Of a stretch of DNA of 28,026 nt, positions 18,267-26,253 are shown piece by piece. Origin of the DNA: an uncultured Sphingomonas sp. (lineage in GTDB: Bacteria > Pseudomonadota > Alphaproteobacteria > Sphingomonadales > Sphingomonadaceae). A program made the translations under genes and the position numbers. The number at the start of each line of letters is the position of its first letter. Within the stretch, counting starts at the first letter, position 1. Below the pieces are notes generated by a model, which was not told where the DNA came from, searched no databases, and saw only the letters and a list, made by a program, of their open reading frames with translations. Location: the NCBI GenBank assembly GCA_946482655.1, contig CAMLSA010000036.1:1-28026 (forward strand). Direction: 5' to 3'.

Positions 18267-18605
18267 TCAGAGTATCTCCCGCACCTTCTCCGGCGGCCTT
18301 CCCAGCCGCACGCCCTTCGGCGTCTCGACCAGAGGGCGCTCGATCAGGATCGGGTCGGCGGCCATCGCGTCGAGTATCTCGTCGTCGCCGGCGCCGTTCA
18401 GTGCCTTGGCGGCGTCCTCGGCCTTGCGCAGCCCCTCGGCCGGGATCATCCCCGCCTTTCGGTACATTGCGGCGATCCGCGCGCGGGTCGGCGGGGTCTT
18501 GAGATATTCGACCACCTCGACCTCGACGCCAGGTGCGTCCCGCAGGATCGCCAGCGTCTCGCGCGATTTGGTGCAGCGCGGATTGTGCCAGATGGTCGCC
18601 TTCAT
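18267..18605 (-). CDS. ArsC/Spx-family thioredoxin-like reductase (arsenate reductase-like)
   Basis: The 112-residue protein is a single ArsC-like domain. The N-terminal motif is [13 protein letters not shown], with the nucleophilic cysteine C11 and the downstream Ser-Arg that binds the oxyanion in the glutaredoxin-dependent arsenate reductase family. Near the C-terminus, [19 protein letters not shown] carries the conserved arginines. CTKSR rather than CGTSR is closer to the YfgD-type paralogues, so arsenate may not be the real substrate. The ATG at 18603-18605 overlaps the accC stop as ATGA, so it is translated with the acetyl-CoA carboxylase genes. No other ars genes are nearby. Family is sure; substrate is not. 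Confidence 0.85.
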   Translation of the reverse strand: MKATIWHNPRCTKSRETLAILRDAPGVEVEVVEYLKTPPTRARIAAMYRKAGMIPAEGLRKAEDAAKALNGAGDDEILDAMAADPILIERPLVETPKGVRLGRPPEKVREIL

Positions 18606-19960
18606 TCGGCGGGGTCCTGTTGCTTGGCCAGCCACTGCTCCAGCCACTTGATCGTATAGTCGCCCTTCTGGAAATCGGGGTCGTCGAGCAGCGCCTGGTG
18701 CATCGGGATCGTCGTCTTGACGCCTTCGACGACGAACTCCTCCAGCGCGCGGCGCAAGCGCCGCAGACAGCCGGCGCGGTCGCGGCCGTAGACGATCAGC
18801 TTCGCGATCATCGAATCATAATAAGGGGGGATGCGGTAGCCGGCATAGATGCCGCTATCGACGCGGACGTGCATGCCCCCCGGTGCGTGAAACGCCTTCA
18901 CCGTGCCTGGACTCGGCGCGAAAGTCTTCCAGTCCTCGGCGTTGATCCGGCATTCGATCGCATGGCCGCGAAACTCGAGATCCGACTGGCTCACGGACAG
19001 CGGCTTGCCCTCGGCGATGCGGATCTGCTCGCGGACCAGATCGAGACCAGTGATCGCCTCGGTCACCGGATGCTCGACCTGGAGGCGTGTGTTCATCTCG
19101 ATGAAGTAGAACTCGCCATCCTCGTAGAGGAACTCGATCGTGCCCGCGCCGCGATAGCCCATGTCGGCCATCGCGCGCGCGACGATCTCGCCCATTTCAT
19201 TGCGTTGCGCATGGGTGAGGATCGGCGAGGGGGCTTCCTCGAGCACTTTCTGGTGGCGCCGCTGGAGCGAGCAGTCTCGCTCGCCGACGTGGATCGCATT
19301 GCCCTTGCCGTCGCCGAACACCTGGAATTCGATATGGCGCGGATCGCCGAGATATTTCTCCATATAGACGGTCGCATCGCCGAACGCCGACTTTGCCTCG
19401 GAGCCGGCTTGCGACATCAGGGTTTCGAGCTGGCTCTCCTCCTCGACCACCTTCATGCCCCGGCCGCCGCCGCCGGACGCGGCCTTGATCAGCACGGGAT
19501 AGCCGATCTTCGCAGCGACCTGCCGGGCGTCCTCGATCGAGGTCAGCGGGCCGGGCGAGCCGGGCACCAGCGGCAGGCCGAGCCTGGCCGCGGTGAGCTT
19601 GGCCTCGATCTTGTCGCCCATCGTCCGGATATGTTCGGGCTTGGGGCCGATCCAGATCAGATTGTGCGATTCGACGATCTCGGCGAACAGCGCGTTTTCG
19701 GAGAGGAAGCCATAGCCGGGGTGGATCGCGTCGGCGCCCGAGATTTCGGCGGCGGCGATGATGCTCGGGATGTTCAGATAGCTCTCCGATGCCGGCGGCG
19801 GGCCGATGCACACCGACTGGTCGGCGAGGCGAACGTGCATCGCATCGGCATCGGCGGTCGAATGGACAGCGACCGTCTGAATACCCATCTCATGACAGGC
19901 GCGGTGGATGCGAAGCGCTATCTCGCCGCGGTTCGCGATCAGGACCTTGCTGATAGCCAC
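18602..19960 (-). CDS. accC: Acetyl-CoA carboxylase, biotin carboxylase subunit
   Basis: AccC carboxylates the biotin carried by AccB using bicarbonate and ATP, the first half-reaction of malonyl-CoA synthesis. The 452-residue length is exact for the family. The N-terminal domain begins [14 protein letters not shown], and [10 protein letters not shown] is near 80-89. The ATP-grasp glycine loop is [11 protein letters not shown] (about 161-171), and [14 protein letters not shown] carries the metal- and bicarbonate-site residues. The start codon is GTG, 6 nt after the accB stop. Four bases of its 3' end are shared with the arsC-like gene. Carboxyltransferase subunits accA and accD are elsewhere. 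Confidence 0.98.
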   Translation of the reverse strand: MAISKVLIANRGEIALRIHRACHEMGIQTVAVHSTADADAMHVRLADQSVCIGPPPASESYLNIPSIIAAAEISGADAIHPGYGFLSENALFAEIVESHNLIWIGPKPEHIRTMGDKIEAKLTAARLGLPLVPGSPGPLTSIEDARQVAAKIGYPVLIKAASGGGGRGMKVVEEESQLETLMSQAGSEAKSAFGDATVYMEKYLGDPRHIEFQVFGDGKGNAIHVGERDCSLQRRHQKVLEEAPSPILTHAQRNEMGEIVARAMADMGYRGAGTIEFLYEDGEFYFIEMNTRLQVEHPVTEAITGLDLVREQIRIAEGKPLSVSQSDLEFRGHAIECRINAEDWKTFAPSPGTVKAFHAPGGMHVRVDSGIYAGYRIPPYYDSMIAKLIVYGRDRAGCLRRLRRALEEFVVEGVKTTIPMHQALLDDPDFQKGDYTIKWLEQWLAKQQDPAE

Positions 19961-19966
19961 TCCGGC

Positions 19967-20437
19967 TTACTCTATCACGATCAGAGGCTGGTCATATTCC
20001 ACCGGCTGGCCGTTCTCGACCATGATCGCCTTGACGGTGCCGGCGCGCGGCGAAGGGATCGCGTTCATAACCTTCATCGCCTCTACGATCAGCACGGTCT
20101 GCCCGGCCGCGACCTTTTCGCCGACGGCGCAGAAATGCTTGCCGCCTGGTTCGGCCGCGAGGTAGGCGGTGCCCACCATAGGTGATTTGAGCGTGCCCGG
20201 ATGATCGGCGGCCGCCTCGGGCGCCGGAGCGGCCGCCGTGGGTGCTCCGGCCGGGGTGGGGGCCGCGGTCATGTAGGTTGGGACCGCGCCGATGCTGATG
20301 TTGCGCGCCACCCGGATCCGCCGCTCGCCGTCCTGGATCTCGATTTCGGTCAGGTTGGTATCGTCCAGAAGCACCGCGAGCTGACGCACCAGTTCAGGGT
20401 CTACCTGCATTGCTTTCCCCTGCGTTTCATCGGCCAT
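19967..20437 (-). CDS. accB: Acetyl-CoA carboxylase, biotin carboxyl carrier protein
   Basis: AccB carries the biotin that shuttles carboxyl groups between AccC and AccA/AccD. The 156 residues comprise an N-terminal region resembling other AccBs (DPELVRQLAVLLDDTNLTEI), an Ala/Pro-rich flexible linker (about 56-80) and a C-terminal biotinyl domain. The biotinylated lysine is K122 in VEAMKVMN, with Val where many homologues have Met. I use the ATG at 20437. An in-frame ATG at 20410 (MQVDPELV) has the better Shine-Dalgarno, AGGGGA, and may be the true start, shortening the protein by nine residues. It lies 40 bp after aroQ and 6 bp before accC. Confidence 0.96.
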   Translation of the reverse strand: MADETQGKAMQVDPELVRQLAVLLDDTNLTEIEIQDGERRIRVARNISIGAVPTYMTAAPTPAGAPTAAAPAPEAAADHPGTLKSPMVGTAYLAAEPGGKHFCAVGEKVAAGQTVLIVEAMKVMNAIPSPRAGTVKAIMVENGQPVEYDQPLIVIE

Positions 20438-20477
20438 CGGTAACTCTTGAATTGTTCATACGTGGCGCACGCCATTG

Positions 20478-20918
20478 TCAGAAGCGGGCGGCGGCGTCCA
20501 GCGCCAGCATGTAGCTTTGCGCGCCGAAACCCATGATCGACCCCTTCGCCGCCCGCCCGACGAAACTGGCATGGCGGAACGCTTCGCGCGCATGCGGGTT
20601 CGAAAGATGGACCTCGATCACCGGGATGCTCACCCCCTTGATCGCGTCGTGGAGCGCGATCGAACTGTGGGTATAGGCGCCGGGATTGATGATCACCGCC
20701 TTGGCGCCGCTGACATGCGCTTCCTGTATCCAGTCGACCAGATGCCCCTCATGGTTCGACTGTCGCATCTCGATCGTGAGGCCCAGCTCCAGCGCGCGGT
20801 CTTCGAGCATGGCCGCGATGTCGTCGAGCGTGTCCTTGCCGTAGATCTCCGGCTCGCGCGTGCCGAGCATGTTGAGATTGGGGCCGTTGAGGACGAAGAT
20901 GACCGGCCGATCCGCCAA
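20478..20918 (-). CDS. aroQ: Type II 3-dehydroquinate dehydratase
   Basis: AroQ dehydrates 3-dehydroquinate to 3-dehydroshikimate in the shikimate pathway. At 146 residues it has the standard type II length. It starts with the family signature [19 protein letters not shown], containing the catalytic arginine (R21) and tyrosine (Y26). NPGAYTHSS and [17 protein letters not shown] (with the active-site histidine) follow. The start is TTG at 20918: the only nearby upstream ATG is out of frame, and the next internal ATG would delete the essential GPNLN motif. GAAAGG lies 8 nt before the TTG. It heads aroQ-accB-accC-arsC-like, a widespread bacterial order for the first three. Confidence 0.96.
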   Translation of the reverse strand: MADRPVIFVLNGPNLNMLGTREPEIYGKDTLDDIAAMLEDRALELGLTIEMRQSNHEGHLVDWIQEAHVSGAKAVIINPGAYTHSSIALHDAIKGVSIPVIEVHLSNPHAREAFRHASFVGRAAKGSIMGFGAQSYMLALDAAARF

Positions 20919-20932
20919 AGCTCATGCCTTTC

Positions 20933-20962
20933 TTGCGAGTGTGCGACGCGCACTCCTATATG
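20933..20962 (+). promoter_or_regulatory. Candidate thiSG promoter with a dyad filling its spacer
   Basis: TTGCGA (20933-20938) and CTATAT (20956-20961) are 17 bp apart and would start transcription about 45 nt before the thiSG ATG. The spacer is almost entirely a dyad: GAGTGTGC (20937-20944), GAC, GCGCACTC (20948-20955), with one mismatch; the core GTGCG-ACG-CGCAC is perfect. Such placement is typical of a repressor operator. The same DNA is just upstream of aroQ on the other strand. No TPP riboswitch fits in this 95-bp gap. Confidence 0.5.
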
Positions 20963-21013
20963 ACCGCCAGAAGCAAAGCGAAAGCGCTGTGGCGAAAGCG
21001 CATTGGAGGCCAG

Positions 21014-22021
21014 ATGACGAATCCCGACGGCACGATCCAGGTGCGCATCAACGGCGAGCATCGCCGGATCATCGCGGGCGCGACCATCGCCGACCTCGCC
21101 CTCGAGCTCGGCCTGGAGCCGACCAAGATCGCCGTCGAGCGCAATCTCGAGGTTGTGCCCCGCTCGACCTTGGGGCAGGTGCTGGTCGAGGACGGCGACG
21201 ATCTGGAGATCGTTCATTTTGTGGGCGGCGGAGATCATGCGGTGACGGTCGATGACGACAGCTGGAACGTGGCCGGGCGAACCTTCCGGTCGCGACTGAT
21301 CGTCGGCACCGGCAAGTATAAGGACTTCGCCCAGAACGCAGCCGCGGTCGAGGCTTCGGGCGCCGAGATCGTCACCGTCGCGGTGCGCCGGGTCAACATC
21401 GCCGATCCCAACGCGCCGATGCTGACCGACTATATCGATCCGAGGAAGATCACCTATCTGCCCAACACCGCCGGCTGCTATACTGGCGAGGAGGCGATCC
21501 GCACCCTGCGCCTGGCGCGCGAGGCGGGCGGCTGGGATCTCGTGAAGCTCGAGGTGCTGGGCGAGGCGAAGACGCTTTATCCCGACATGGTCGAGACGCT
21601 GCGCGCGACCGAGATCCTCGCCAACGAGGGCTTCAAGCCGATGGTCTATTGCGTCGACGATCCGATCGCGGCCAAGCGTCTGGAAGATGCCGGCGCGGTC
21701 GCGATCATGCCGCTGGGCGCGCCGATCGGCTCGGGTCTCGGTATCCAGAACCGGGTGACGATCCGCCTGATCGTCGAGGGCACAAGCCTTCCCGTGCTGG
21801 TCGACGCGGGTGTCGGAACCGCTTCGGAAGCGACGGTGGCAATGGAACTGGGTTGCGCGGGCGTCCTGATGAACACCGCGATCGCCGAGGCGAAAAACCC
21901 GGTGATGATGGCCGCCGCCATGAAGCTGGCTGTGGAGAGCGGGCGGCTCGCCTATCGCGCGGGCCGGATGGGACGGCGGATGTACGCCGATCCGTCGAGC
22001 CCGCTGGCGGGGCTGATTTAG
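21014..22021 (+). CDS. thiSG: Fused sulfur carrier ThiS and thiazole synthase ThiG
   Basis: ThiS carries the sulfur, and ThiG builds the thiazole phosphate of thiamine from it together with DXP and dehydroglycine. Here both are in one 335-residue protein. Residues about 8-73 are ThiS (a ubiquitin-like fold: [27 protein letters not shown]). Its Gly-Gly, normally the free C-terminus that becomes a thiocarboxylate, is at 71-73 and is followed directly by [11 protein letters not shown] and ThiG. ThiG (about 84-335) has the Schiff-base lysine K178 in [11 protein letters not shown] and the phosphate loop [15 protein letters not shown] lies 4 nt before the ATG at 21014. Fusions of this kind are annotated in other proteobacteria as a bifunctional sulfur carrier/thiazole synthase. 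Confidence 0.95.
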   Translation: MTNPDGTIQVRINGEHRRIIAGATIADLALELGLEPTKIAVERNLEVVPRSTLGQVLVEDGDDLEIVHFVGGGDHAVTVDDDSWNVAGRTFRSRLIVGTGKYKDFAQNAAAVEASGAEIVTVAVRRVNIADPNAPMLTDYIDPRKITYLPNTAGCYTGEEAIRTLRLAREAGGWDLVKLEVLGEAKTLYPDMVETLRATEILANEGFKPMVYCVDDPIAAKRLEDAGAVAIMPLGAPIGSGLGIQNRVTIRLIVEGTSLPVLVDAGVGTASEATVAMELGCAGVLMNTAIAEAKNPVMMAAAMKLAVESGRLAYRAGRMGRRMYADPSSPLAGLI

Positions 22022-22039
22022 CCTCGTTGCCATTTTCCC

Positions 22040-22109
22040 ATCTTCGGTCGTCCAACGGCGCCACCTCGAGGCCCTCCGTCGAGCCGTCGAGCTTCGGGCG
22101 ACGGAAGAT
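22040..22109 (+). other. Imperfect long-range stem downstream of thiSG
   Basis: ATCTTC (22040-22045) can pair with GAAGAT (22104-22109), and CCGTCG (22076-22081) with CGACGG (22099-22104), in the 150-bp gap between the convergent thiSG and fliL stops. No T-run follows. It may help to end thiSG transcription but is weak evidence on its own. Confidence 0.25.
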
Positions 22110-22122
22110 CATCCGGGAAAGG

Positions 22123-22142
22123 AAAACCCCGCGTGACGCGAG
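22123..22142 (-). terminator. Terminator of the flagellar operon after fliL
   Basis: On the minus strand, CTCGCG-TCA-CGCGGG forms a 6-bp stem with one G-U pair. It is followed by GG, then TTTT and CCTTT (22123-22126 are AAAA on the plus strand). This is a plausible intrinsic terminator about 30 bp past the fliL stop, with the AT-rich dyad in between. Confidence 0.55.
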
Positions 22143-22147
22143 TGGCT

Positions 22148-22174
22148 TAATCTTTGTAATTCTACAAAAGATTA
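22148..22174. repeat. AT-rich inverted repeat overlapping the fliL stop
   Basis: TAATCTTTGTA (22148-22158), ATTC, TACAAAAGATTA (22163-22174) is an 11-bp dyad with a single extra A in the second arm. Its outer bases include the fliL TAA stop on the minus strand. It is strikingly AT-rich for this genome. It could be an extra stem of the fliL terminator or a protein-binding site. Confidence 0.6.
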
Positions 22175-22765
22175 CTGAACGACCATGCTCGTGAAATAGA
22201 CATTGTCGATCCCGCCGAAGCCGGTGCGCTGCTTGAGGACGTCGTTGATCGCATTCTTGAGCTCCTTCTGGAGCTTGAGTTTGCCCTCAGGTGTCGAGAT
22301 GGTGAAGCTGTCCTGCTGCGACATAACCATCAGGATGGCCGAGCGTATCGGCATCTCGTTTTCCTTGAGGTTGTCCGTCACCCTCTGGTCATAGAAGGTG
22401 GACGCGCCCAGGCCGATCTGGGTGAAACCATCGGAGTCGCGCAGATTCGCGGTGAACGGCTGCTCGAAGCTGTAATAGCTAGCCTTGTACTTGGTGGGGT
22501 CGGGCGATTTTTCGGTTTCTATCCCGACCGGGAGCGTCTGCTTCTCGCCATGGCCGCCCTCTTCGGCGCCCTCCTTGGGGACGAGCTTCGGCGCGTGGGG
22601 ATCTTCCTCGACGGCTTTTCCGTGGCCGCCGACCAGGCCCGCGCCAGCCGCGTACAACCCGGCGCCGACTCCCGCGCCGACAAAGACGATCGCCATGACG
22701 AGCATCATCAGGATGCCCTTCATCTTGCCCTTCTTGGGCGCCTCAGCGGCGGCGGCACTGCTCAT
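22172..22765 (-). CDS. fliL: Flagellar basal body-associated protein FliL
   Basis: FliL is a single-pass inner-membrane protein that surrounds the stator units and supports motor torque. The 197-residue protein has a short Lys-rich cytoplasmic start (KKGKMK), one membrane segment (about 17-40, Gly/Ala/Val-rich), a polar Gly/His/Glu-rich linker and a C-terminal periplasmic domain (about 90-197) with FTANLRDSDGFTQIGLG, characteristic of the FliL family. The domain ends NVYFTSMVVQ. It is the last gene of this flagellar run, 17 bp after fliK. The gene that often follows, fliM, is not here; the next gene is the convergent thiSG. Confidence 0.93.
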   Translation of the reverse strand: MSSAAAAEAPKKGKMKGILMMLVMAIVFVGAGVGAGLYAAGAGLVGGHGKAVEEDPHAPKLVPKEGAEEGGHGEKQTLPVGIETEKSPDPTKYKASYYSFEQPFTANLRDSDGFTQIGLGASTFYDQRVTDNLKENEMPIRSAILMVMSQQDSFTISTPEGKLKLQKELKNAINDVLKQRTGFGGIDNVYFTSMVVQ

Positions 22766-22782
22766 CGTTCAAGTCCCATGGA

Positions 22783-24498
22783 TCAGGCGTAAAGTTCACC
22801 ATCATCGTCGCGCGGAGCCGAATCACCGGCTTCGTCCCGAACTGCGGCCTGTGTACGCGCAAAAGGTTTATGATCTGCTGACGACTGCTGCTGGCCGTGC
22901 GCGGAGCCGGAGCTCCCGCCACCCTGCTGGTTCAGATCGACGTGCGATTCTGCGATCCGCAGGCCTTGCGCACGCACCTCGGCAAGCAGGCGCGGCTGGG
23001 CGTCGGCGATGATCGCACGCGCCTGATCGGTTTCCGCCGTGAGACGGATCGACGTGCCCGAGGCGCTGTTGGTGAGTTCCACCGTCAGCGCGCCGAGATG
23101 CTCGGGATTGAGCTGGAATCGGAGGTGGCCCTGCTGGTTCGTCGCCTGACTGATGTCGCGGGCGAGCCGATCGAGCCACTGATGGTCGCGAACGAGCTCG
23201 AGCTGGCGGTCGACGCTCTGGTCGACCGTCGCTGGTTCGCCGACGGCCGCCTCGGCCGCCGGTGCGGTCGACACGCCGGGCGGGCTGGCGGGGAGGGGCG
23301 GCGTAACCGCTGCTTCCGATGCCGAATCCGCGTTGGGCGGAGCGGCGCTGTCGGTTCGCTCGCCGCTGACGGGGGCCGCTGTGTCGTCATCGGCCGGTGG
23401 CGGAGCCGCGTCACGGCCGGCCGACGCGCTGACGGGCTGCGACTCCGCGACGGGGAACTCGGCTTGCCGGTCCGAAGCCGCGGCCGGAATATCCATGGCC
23501 TTCGGCGCGGGGGCGGCCGGCATGGTGGCCTGTTCTGTGTCGGCGGCCACGATCGCCTCGGCGCCGGAAGTGGCCGTGACAGACGTGGGGATGGGAATCG
23601 GCTCGGTCAGGACGGTCGGCGTCGCGACATCGTCGATCGCTTGTGCGAGTGCGGAGGCGACGGGGGCATCTGCCTCGGGTCGGATCATCTCGGACGCGAG
23701 GACCGGAGCTCGCTCGGCCATGATCGTGGTGACGGTGGCATCAGCAGAGGCCTCGGCCGGAGCAGAGCCGGGCGCCACGGCCGCTTCGTCGGCGATCGGC
23801 ACGAGGATGGCGTCCGTTAGCGCAACGGTCTTCGCCGGTATGCCTGCCGCATTGATAGCGGAAGGGGTCGCGGCTTTGGCTGATTTGATCTCTGCCGCGC
23901 TTTCCTCGCTCTCAGCGGACTGGAATGCCGATTTGAGCGAGGCGATCAGCGTCGTGACGCCGCGGCCGGGTGCCTTGCCGGAGCTGATCGGCTCGCCTTC
24001 CGGCGGGATGATTTTGGCTGCGGCTGCCACGGGAGCGGCGAGGATCGGGGCTGCCGCCTTCGAGACCTGGAAGGGCGGAACCGGCGGGGCCGGAGTGGAC
24101 GGCGCGGTGGCCACCAGTCCGCCCTTCACTGCCGCGGGAAGGATGGCGGGAGCGGGCGTGCCGGGCACTGCGACCGGCTGCCCGATGCCAAGCTGGCTGG
24201 CGGCGGCGACCATCGCCTCGATTTCGGCGAGGAGATTCACCGGCCCTTCAACGGGAACCTCGCCGGCTTCGTCCTTCGGAGTGGTCACATCCGCCTCGTC
24301 AGCAGCCGCATTGTCGGCCGCGGTTTCCACCGGGCTTTCGGGCCTGGCGCCCTCCTGCTGGGCTTGGTCGTCGGACTTGGCACGCGCGACGAGATTGGCA
24401 AACACCTGCGGCTCCGAAGCGGCCTGTGGCGTCGTCGCCGCCGGCGCCGGGCTCACGTTCGAGGCGATCACGGAGGTCGAAAGCGCGGCAAGGCTCAT
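22783..24498 (-). CDS. fliK: Flagellar hook-length control protein FliK
   Basis: FliK is exported through the flagellar secretion apparatus, measures the hook and switches secretion from hook to filament substrates. The 571-residue protein is mostly an Ala/Pro/Val-rich, probably disordered ruler region (about 1-440). The compact C-terminal domain holds HLRFQLNPEHLGALTVEL, the FliK_C (Flg_hook) signature, followed by IRLTAETDQARAIIADAQPRL. After it comes a Gly/Gln/Ser-rich tail. I take the ATG at 24496-24498, two bases after the fliJ stop. The open frame further upstream is a shadow of fliJ. The disordered region diverges quickly in this family, so identification rests on the C-terminus and context. 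Confidence 0.93.
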   Translation of the reverse strand: MSLAALSTSVIASNVSPAPAATTPQAASEPQVFANLVARAKSDDQAQQEGARPESPVETAADNAAADEADVTTPKDEAGEVPVEGPVNLLAEIEAMVAAASQLGIGQPVAVPGTPAPAILPAAVKGGLVATAPSTPAPPVPPFQVSKAAAPILAAPVAAAAKIIPPEGEPISSGKAPGRGVTTLIASLKSAFQSAESEESAAEIKSAKAATPSAINAAGIPAKTVALTDAILVPIADEAAVAPGSAPAEASADATVTTIMAERAPVLASEMIRPEADAPVASALAQAIDDVATPTVLTEPIPIPTSVTATSGAEAIVAADTEQATMPAAPAPKAMDIPAAASDRQAEFPVAESQPVSASAGRDAAPPPADDDTAAPVSGERTDSAAPPNADSASEAAVTPPLPASPPGVSTAPAAEAAVGEPATVDQSVDRQLELVRDHQWLDRLARDISQATNQQGHLRFQLNPEHLGALTVELTNSASGTSIRLTAETDQARAIIADAQPRLLAEVRAQGLRIAESHVDLNQQGGGSSGSAHGQQQSSADHKPFARTQAAVRDEAGDSAPRDDDGELYA

Positions 24499-24499
24499 A

Positions 24500-24931
24500 T
24501 CAATTCGTTTCCTGTCCGGTTTTGCGAGGGCCTTTCGGACGGAAGGCGGCGACCATGCGCGCCTCGGTCCACGCCGAAAGCGCCTGCACCGCGCGCGCGT
24601 CGAGCTTGGCGGCGCTTTCCTGGCGCTGCCGGGCCTGGAGCCGTTCGGCAACCTTCTGTTCGGCTGCGGCGCGAGCCGAGACGATCGCGTCCGTCAGCCC
24701 GTCGCGAGCTTTGTCGAGCCGCTGGGCGAGCTCCCCCCGATTCTGGAGCACCGCTCCGGTGGTGAGCCCGCTCGAGACGGTGAGGCTGTCGCGCATCTGC
24801 GCGAGCTTGGCGGCATTTGTCTCGAGGTGCGCGACCTGCGCCTCGGCGCTTGCCGCCGCCGACATTGCCAACCGGTGCTGGACATCGCGGACACGCGTGA
24901 TCCGCGCGCGTTTGGCCACCAGCGCCTTCAT
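24500..24931 (-). CDS. fliJ: Flagellar export chaperone FliJ
   Basis: FliJ is the central coiled-coil stalk of the FliH-FliI-FliJ export ATPase and recycles chaperones. The 143-residue product is almost all alpha-helical by composition: rich in Ala, Arg, Glu, Gln and Leu with heptad-like spacing and no Pro until the very end. The start MKALVAKRARITRVRDVQ fits FliJ. Sequence identity within this family is low, so the call depends on length, coiled-coil character and position between fliI and fliK. Its ATG overlaps the fliI stop as ATGA. Confidence 0.8.
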   Translation of the reverse strand: MKALVAKRARITRVRDVQHRLAMSAAASAEAQVAHLETNAAKLAQMRDSLTVSSGLTTGAVLQNRGELAQRLDKARDGLTDAIVSARAAAEQKVAERLQARQRQESAAKLDARAVQALSAWTEARMVAAFRPKGPRKTGQETN

Positions 24932-26253
24932 CCGCCGAACGCCTCAAGCAGTGCCCGTTCCGAGGCCGGGAAATCGACCCGTTCTTTCTGGCCCTGGCTG
25001 ATGAATTCGAGAATATGGTCGTGTCGTGCGATGGCGATGTCGATGATTGGATCGCTGCCTGTGCGATAGGCACCCATCAGGATCAGGTCACGATTTTCCT
25101 CGTAGACCGCCCAGAGCCGGCGCAGGATCTGCGCGGCCTGGAGATGCTCGGGGCCGACGATATCGTTCATCACGCGGCTGAGCGAGCGGCCGACGTCGAT
25201 CGCGGGGAAGACCCCCTGCTCGGCGAGACTGCGCGTCAGGATGATATGGCCGTCGACGATCGCGCGGGCGGTATCGACGATTGGATCGTCATTGTCATCG
25301 CCGTCGGCGAGCACGGTATAGATGGCGGTGATCGATCCTCCCGTATGGGCGTCCACCCCTGCTCGCTCGATGAGCCGAGGGATCATGCCGAGCGCCGACG
25401 GCGGATAGCCCTTCATCGTCGGCGGCTCGCCCAGCGAAAGACCGATCTCGCGCTGCGCATGGGCGACGCGGGTGAGGCTGTCGATCAGCAGCAACACGCG
25501 CTTGCCCTGCGCGCGGAAATATTCGGCAACCGCGGTCGCCCGCATCGCGGCGCGCAGCCGCAGCACCGGCGGATGATCCGCCGGGACGGCGACGACGACG
25601 CTCTTCTGGCGGACCGGGCCGGCCAACTTGGTGGCGAGGAAGTCGCTGACCTCGCGGCTGCGTTCGCCGACCAGGCCGACGACGATCACATCGGCGTCTG
25701 CACCCGCGATCATCTGGCCCATCAACACCGACTTGCCGACGCCCGAGCCGGCGGCGATAGCGATGCGCTGGCCCACGCCGGCGGTCAGCAAGGCATTGAT
25801 GGCCCTCACCCCCATGTCGAAGGGCTGGGTTACGCGGGCACGGTCGAGCGGGTTGCCGCGCTTGCCGGCGAGCGGCCAGCGTTCGGAAGTGGCGATCGGG
25901 CCAAGCCCGTCGATCGGGTTGCCGAGCGCGTCGACGACGCGGCCGAGCAGCGTCTCGCCGACATCGACGGCGCCGCCGCGGCGATCGGGTTCGACCCGCG
26001 CGCCCGCGCTGTGCGGCGCATCGGCGTCGAGCGCCATCAAAAGGGTGCGGTTGCCGCGAAAGCCGACCACTTCGGCGAGCGCGGCATGGCCGTCGGCATC
26101 GATCACCCGGGCGTTCGAGCCCACCGGAACGGGGAAACCGGTCGCCTCGAGCATCAGCCCGTCATAGGAAGCGAGCCGGCCGACGCGGCGCGGGCCGCTA
26201 TGATCGATCTCGATCGCGCCGAGCATGGCTTCGGCCTGGGCGGCAATGCTCAT
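24928..26253 (-). CDS. fliI: Flagellum-specific ATPase FliI
   Basis: FliI is the hexameric ATPase, related to the F1 beta subunit, that energises unfolding and export of flagellar proteins. The 441-residue protein has an N-terminal beta-barrel domain (about 20-95), then GRVVDALGNPIDG (104-116), the P-loop AGSGVGKS (168-175), Walker B LLLIDSLTRVAHAQREIGL, and GSITAIYTVLADGDDNDDPI, all diagnostic for FliI/type III ATPases. Flanking fliH and fliJ settle flagellar rather than injectisome use. The ATG overlaps the fliH stop as ATGA. Confidence 0.97.
   Translation of the reverse strand: MSIAAQAEAMLGAIEIDHSGPRRVGRLASYDGLMLEATGFPVPVGSNARVIDADGHAALAEVVGFRGNRTLLMALDADAPHSAGARVEPDRRGGAVDVGETLLGRVVDALGNPIDGLGPIATSERWPLAGKRGNPLDRARVTQPFDMGVRAINALLTAGVGQRIAIAAGSGVGKSVLMGQMIAGADADVIVVGLVGERSREVSDFLATKLAGPVRQKSVVVAVPADHPPVLRLRAAMRATAVAEYFRAQGKRVLLLIDSLTRVAHAQREIGLSLGEPPTMKGYPPSALGMIPRLIERAGVDAHTGGSITAIYTVLADGDDNDDPIVDTARAIVDGHIILTRSLAEQGVFPAIDVGRSLSRVMNDIVGPEHLQAAQILRRLWAVYEENRDLILMGAYRTGSDPIIDIAIARHDHILEFISQGQKERVDFPASERALLEAFGG

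Noticed and set aside
20919..21013. TPP riboswitch before thiSG
   Set aside because: The gap is only 95 bp and lacks the conserved TPP aptamer core; a promoter with a dyad is what can be seen.
22147..22160. CtrA-type site TTAA-N7-TTAA near fliL
   Set aside because: Only the left half matches (TTAA); the right half is AATT, and the place is at the 3' end of the operon, not at a promoter.
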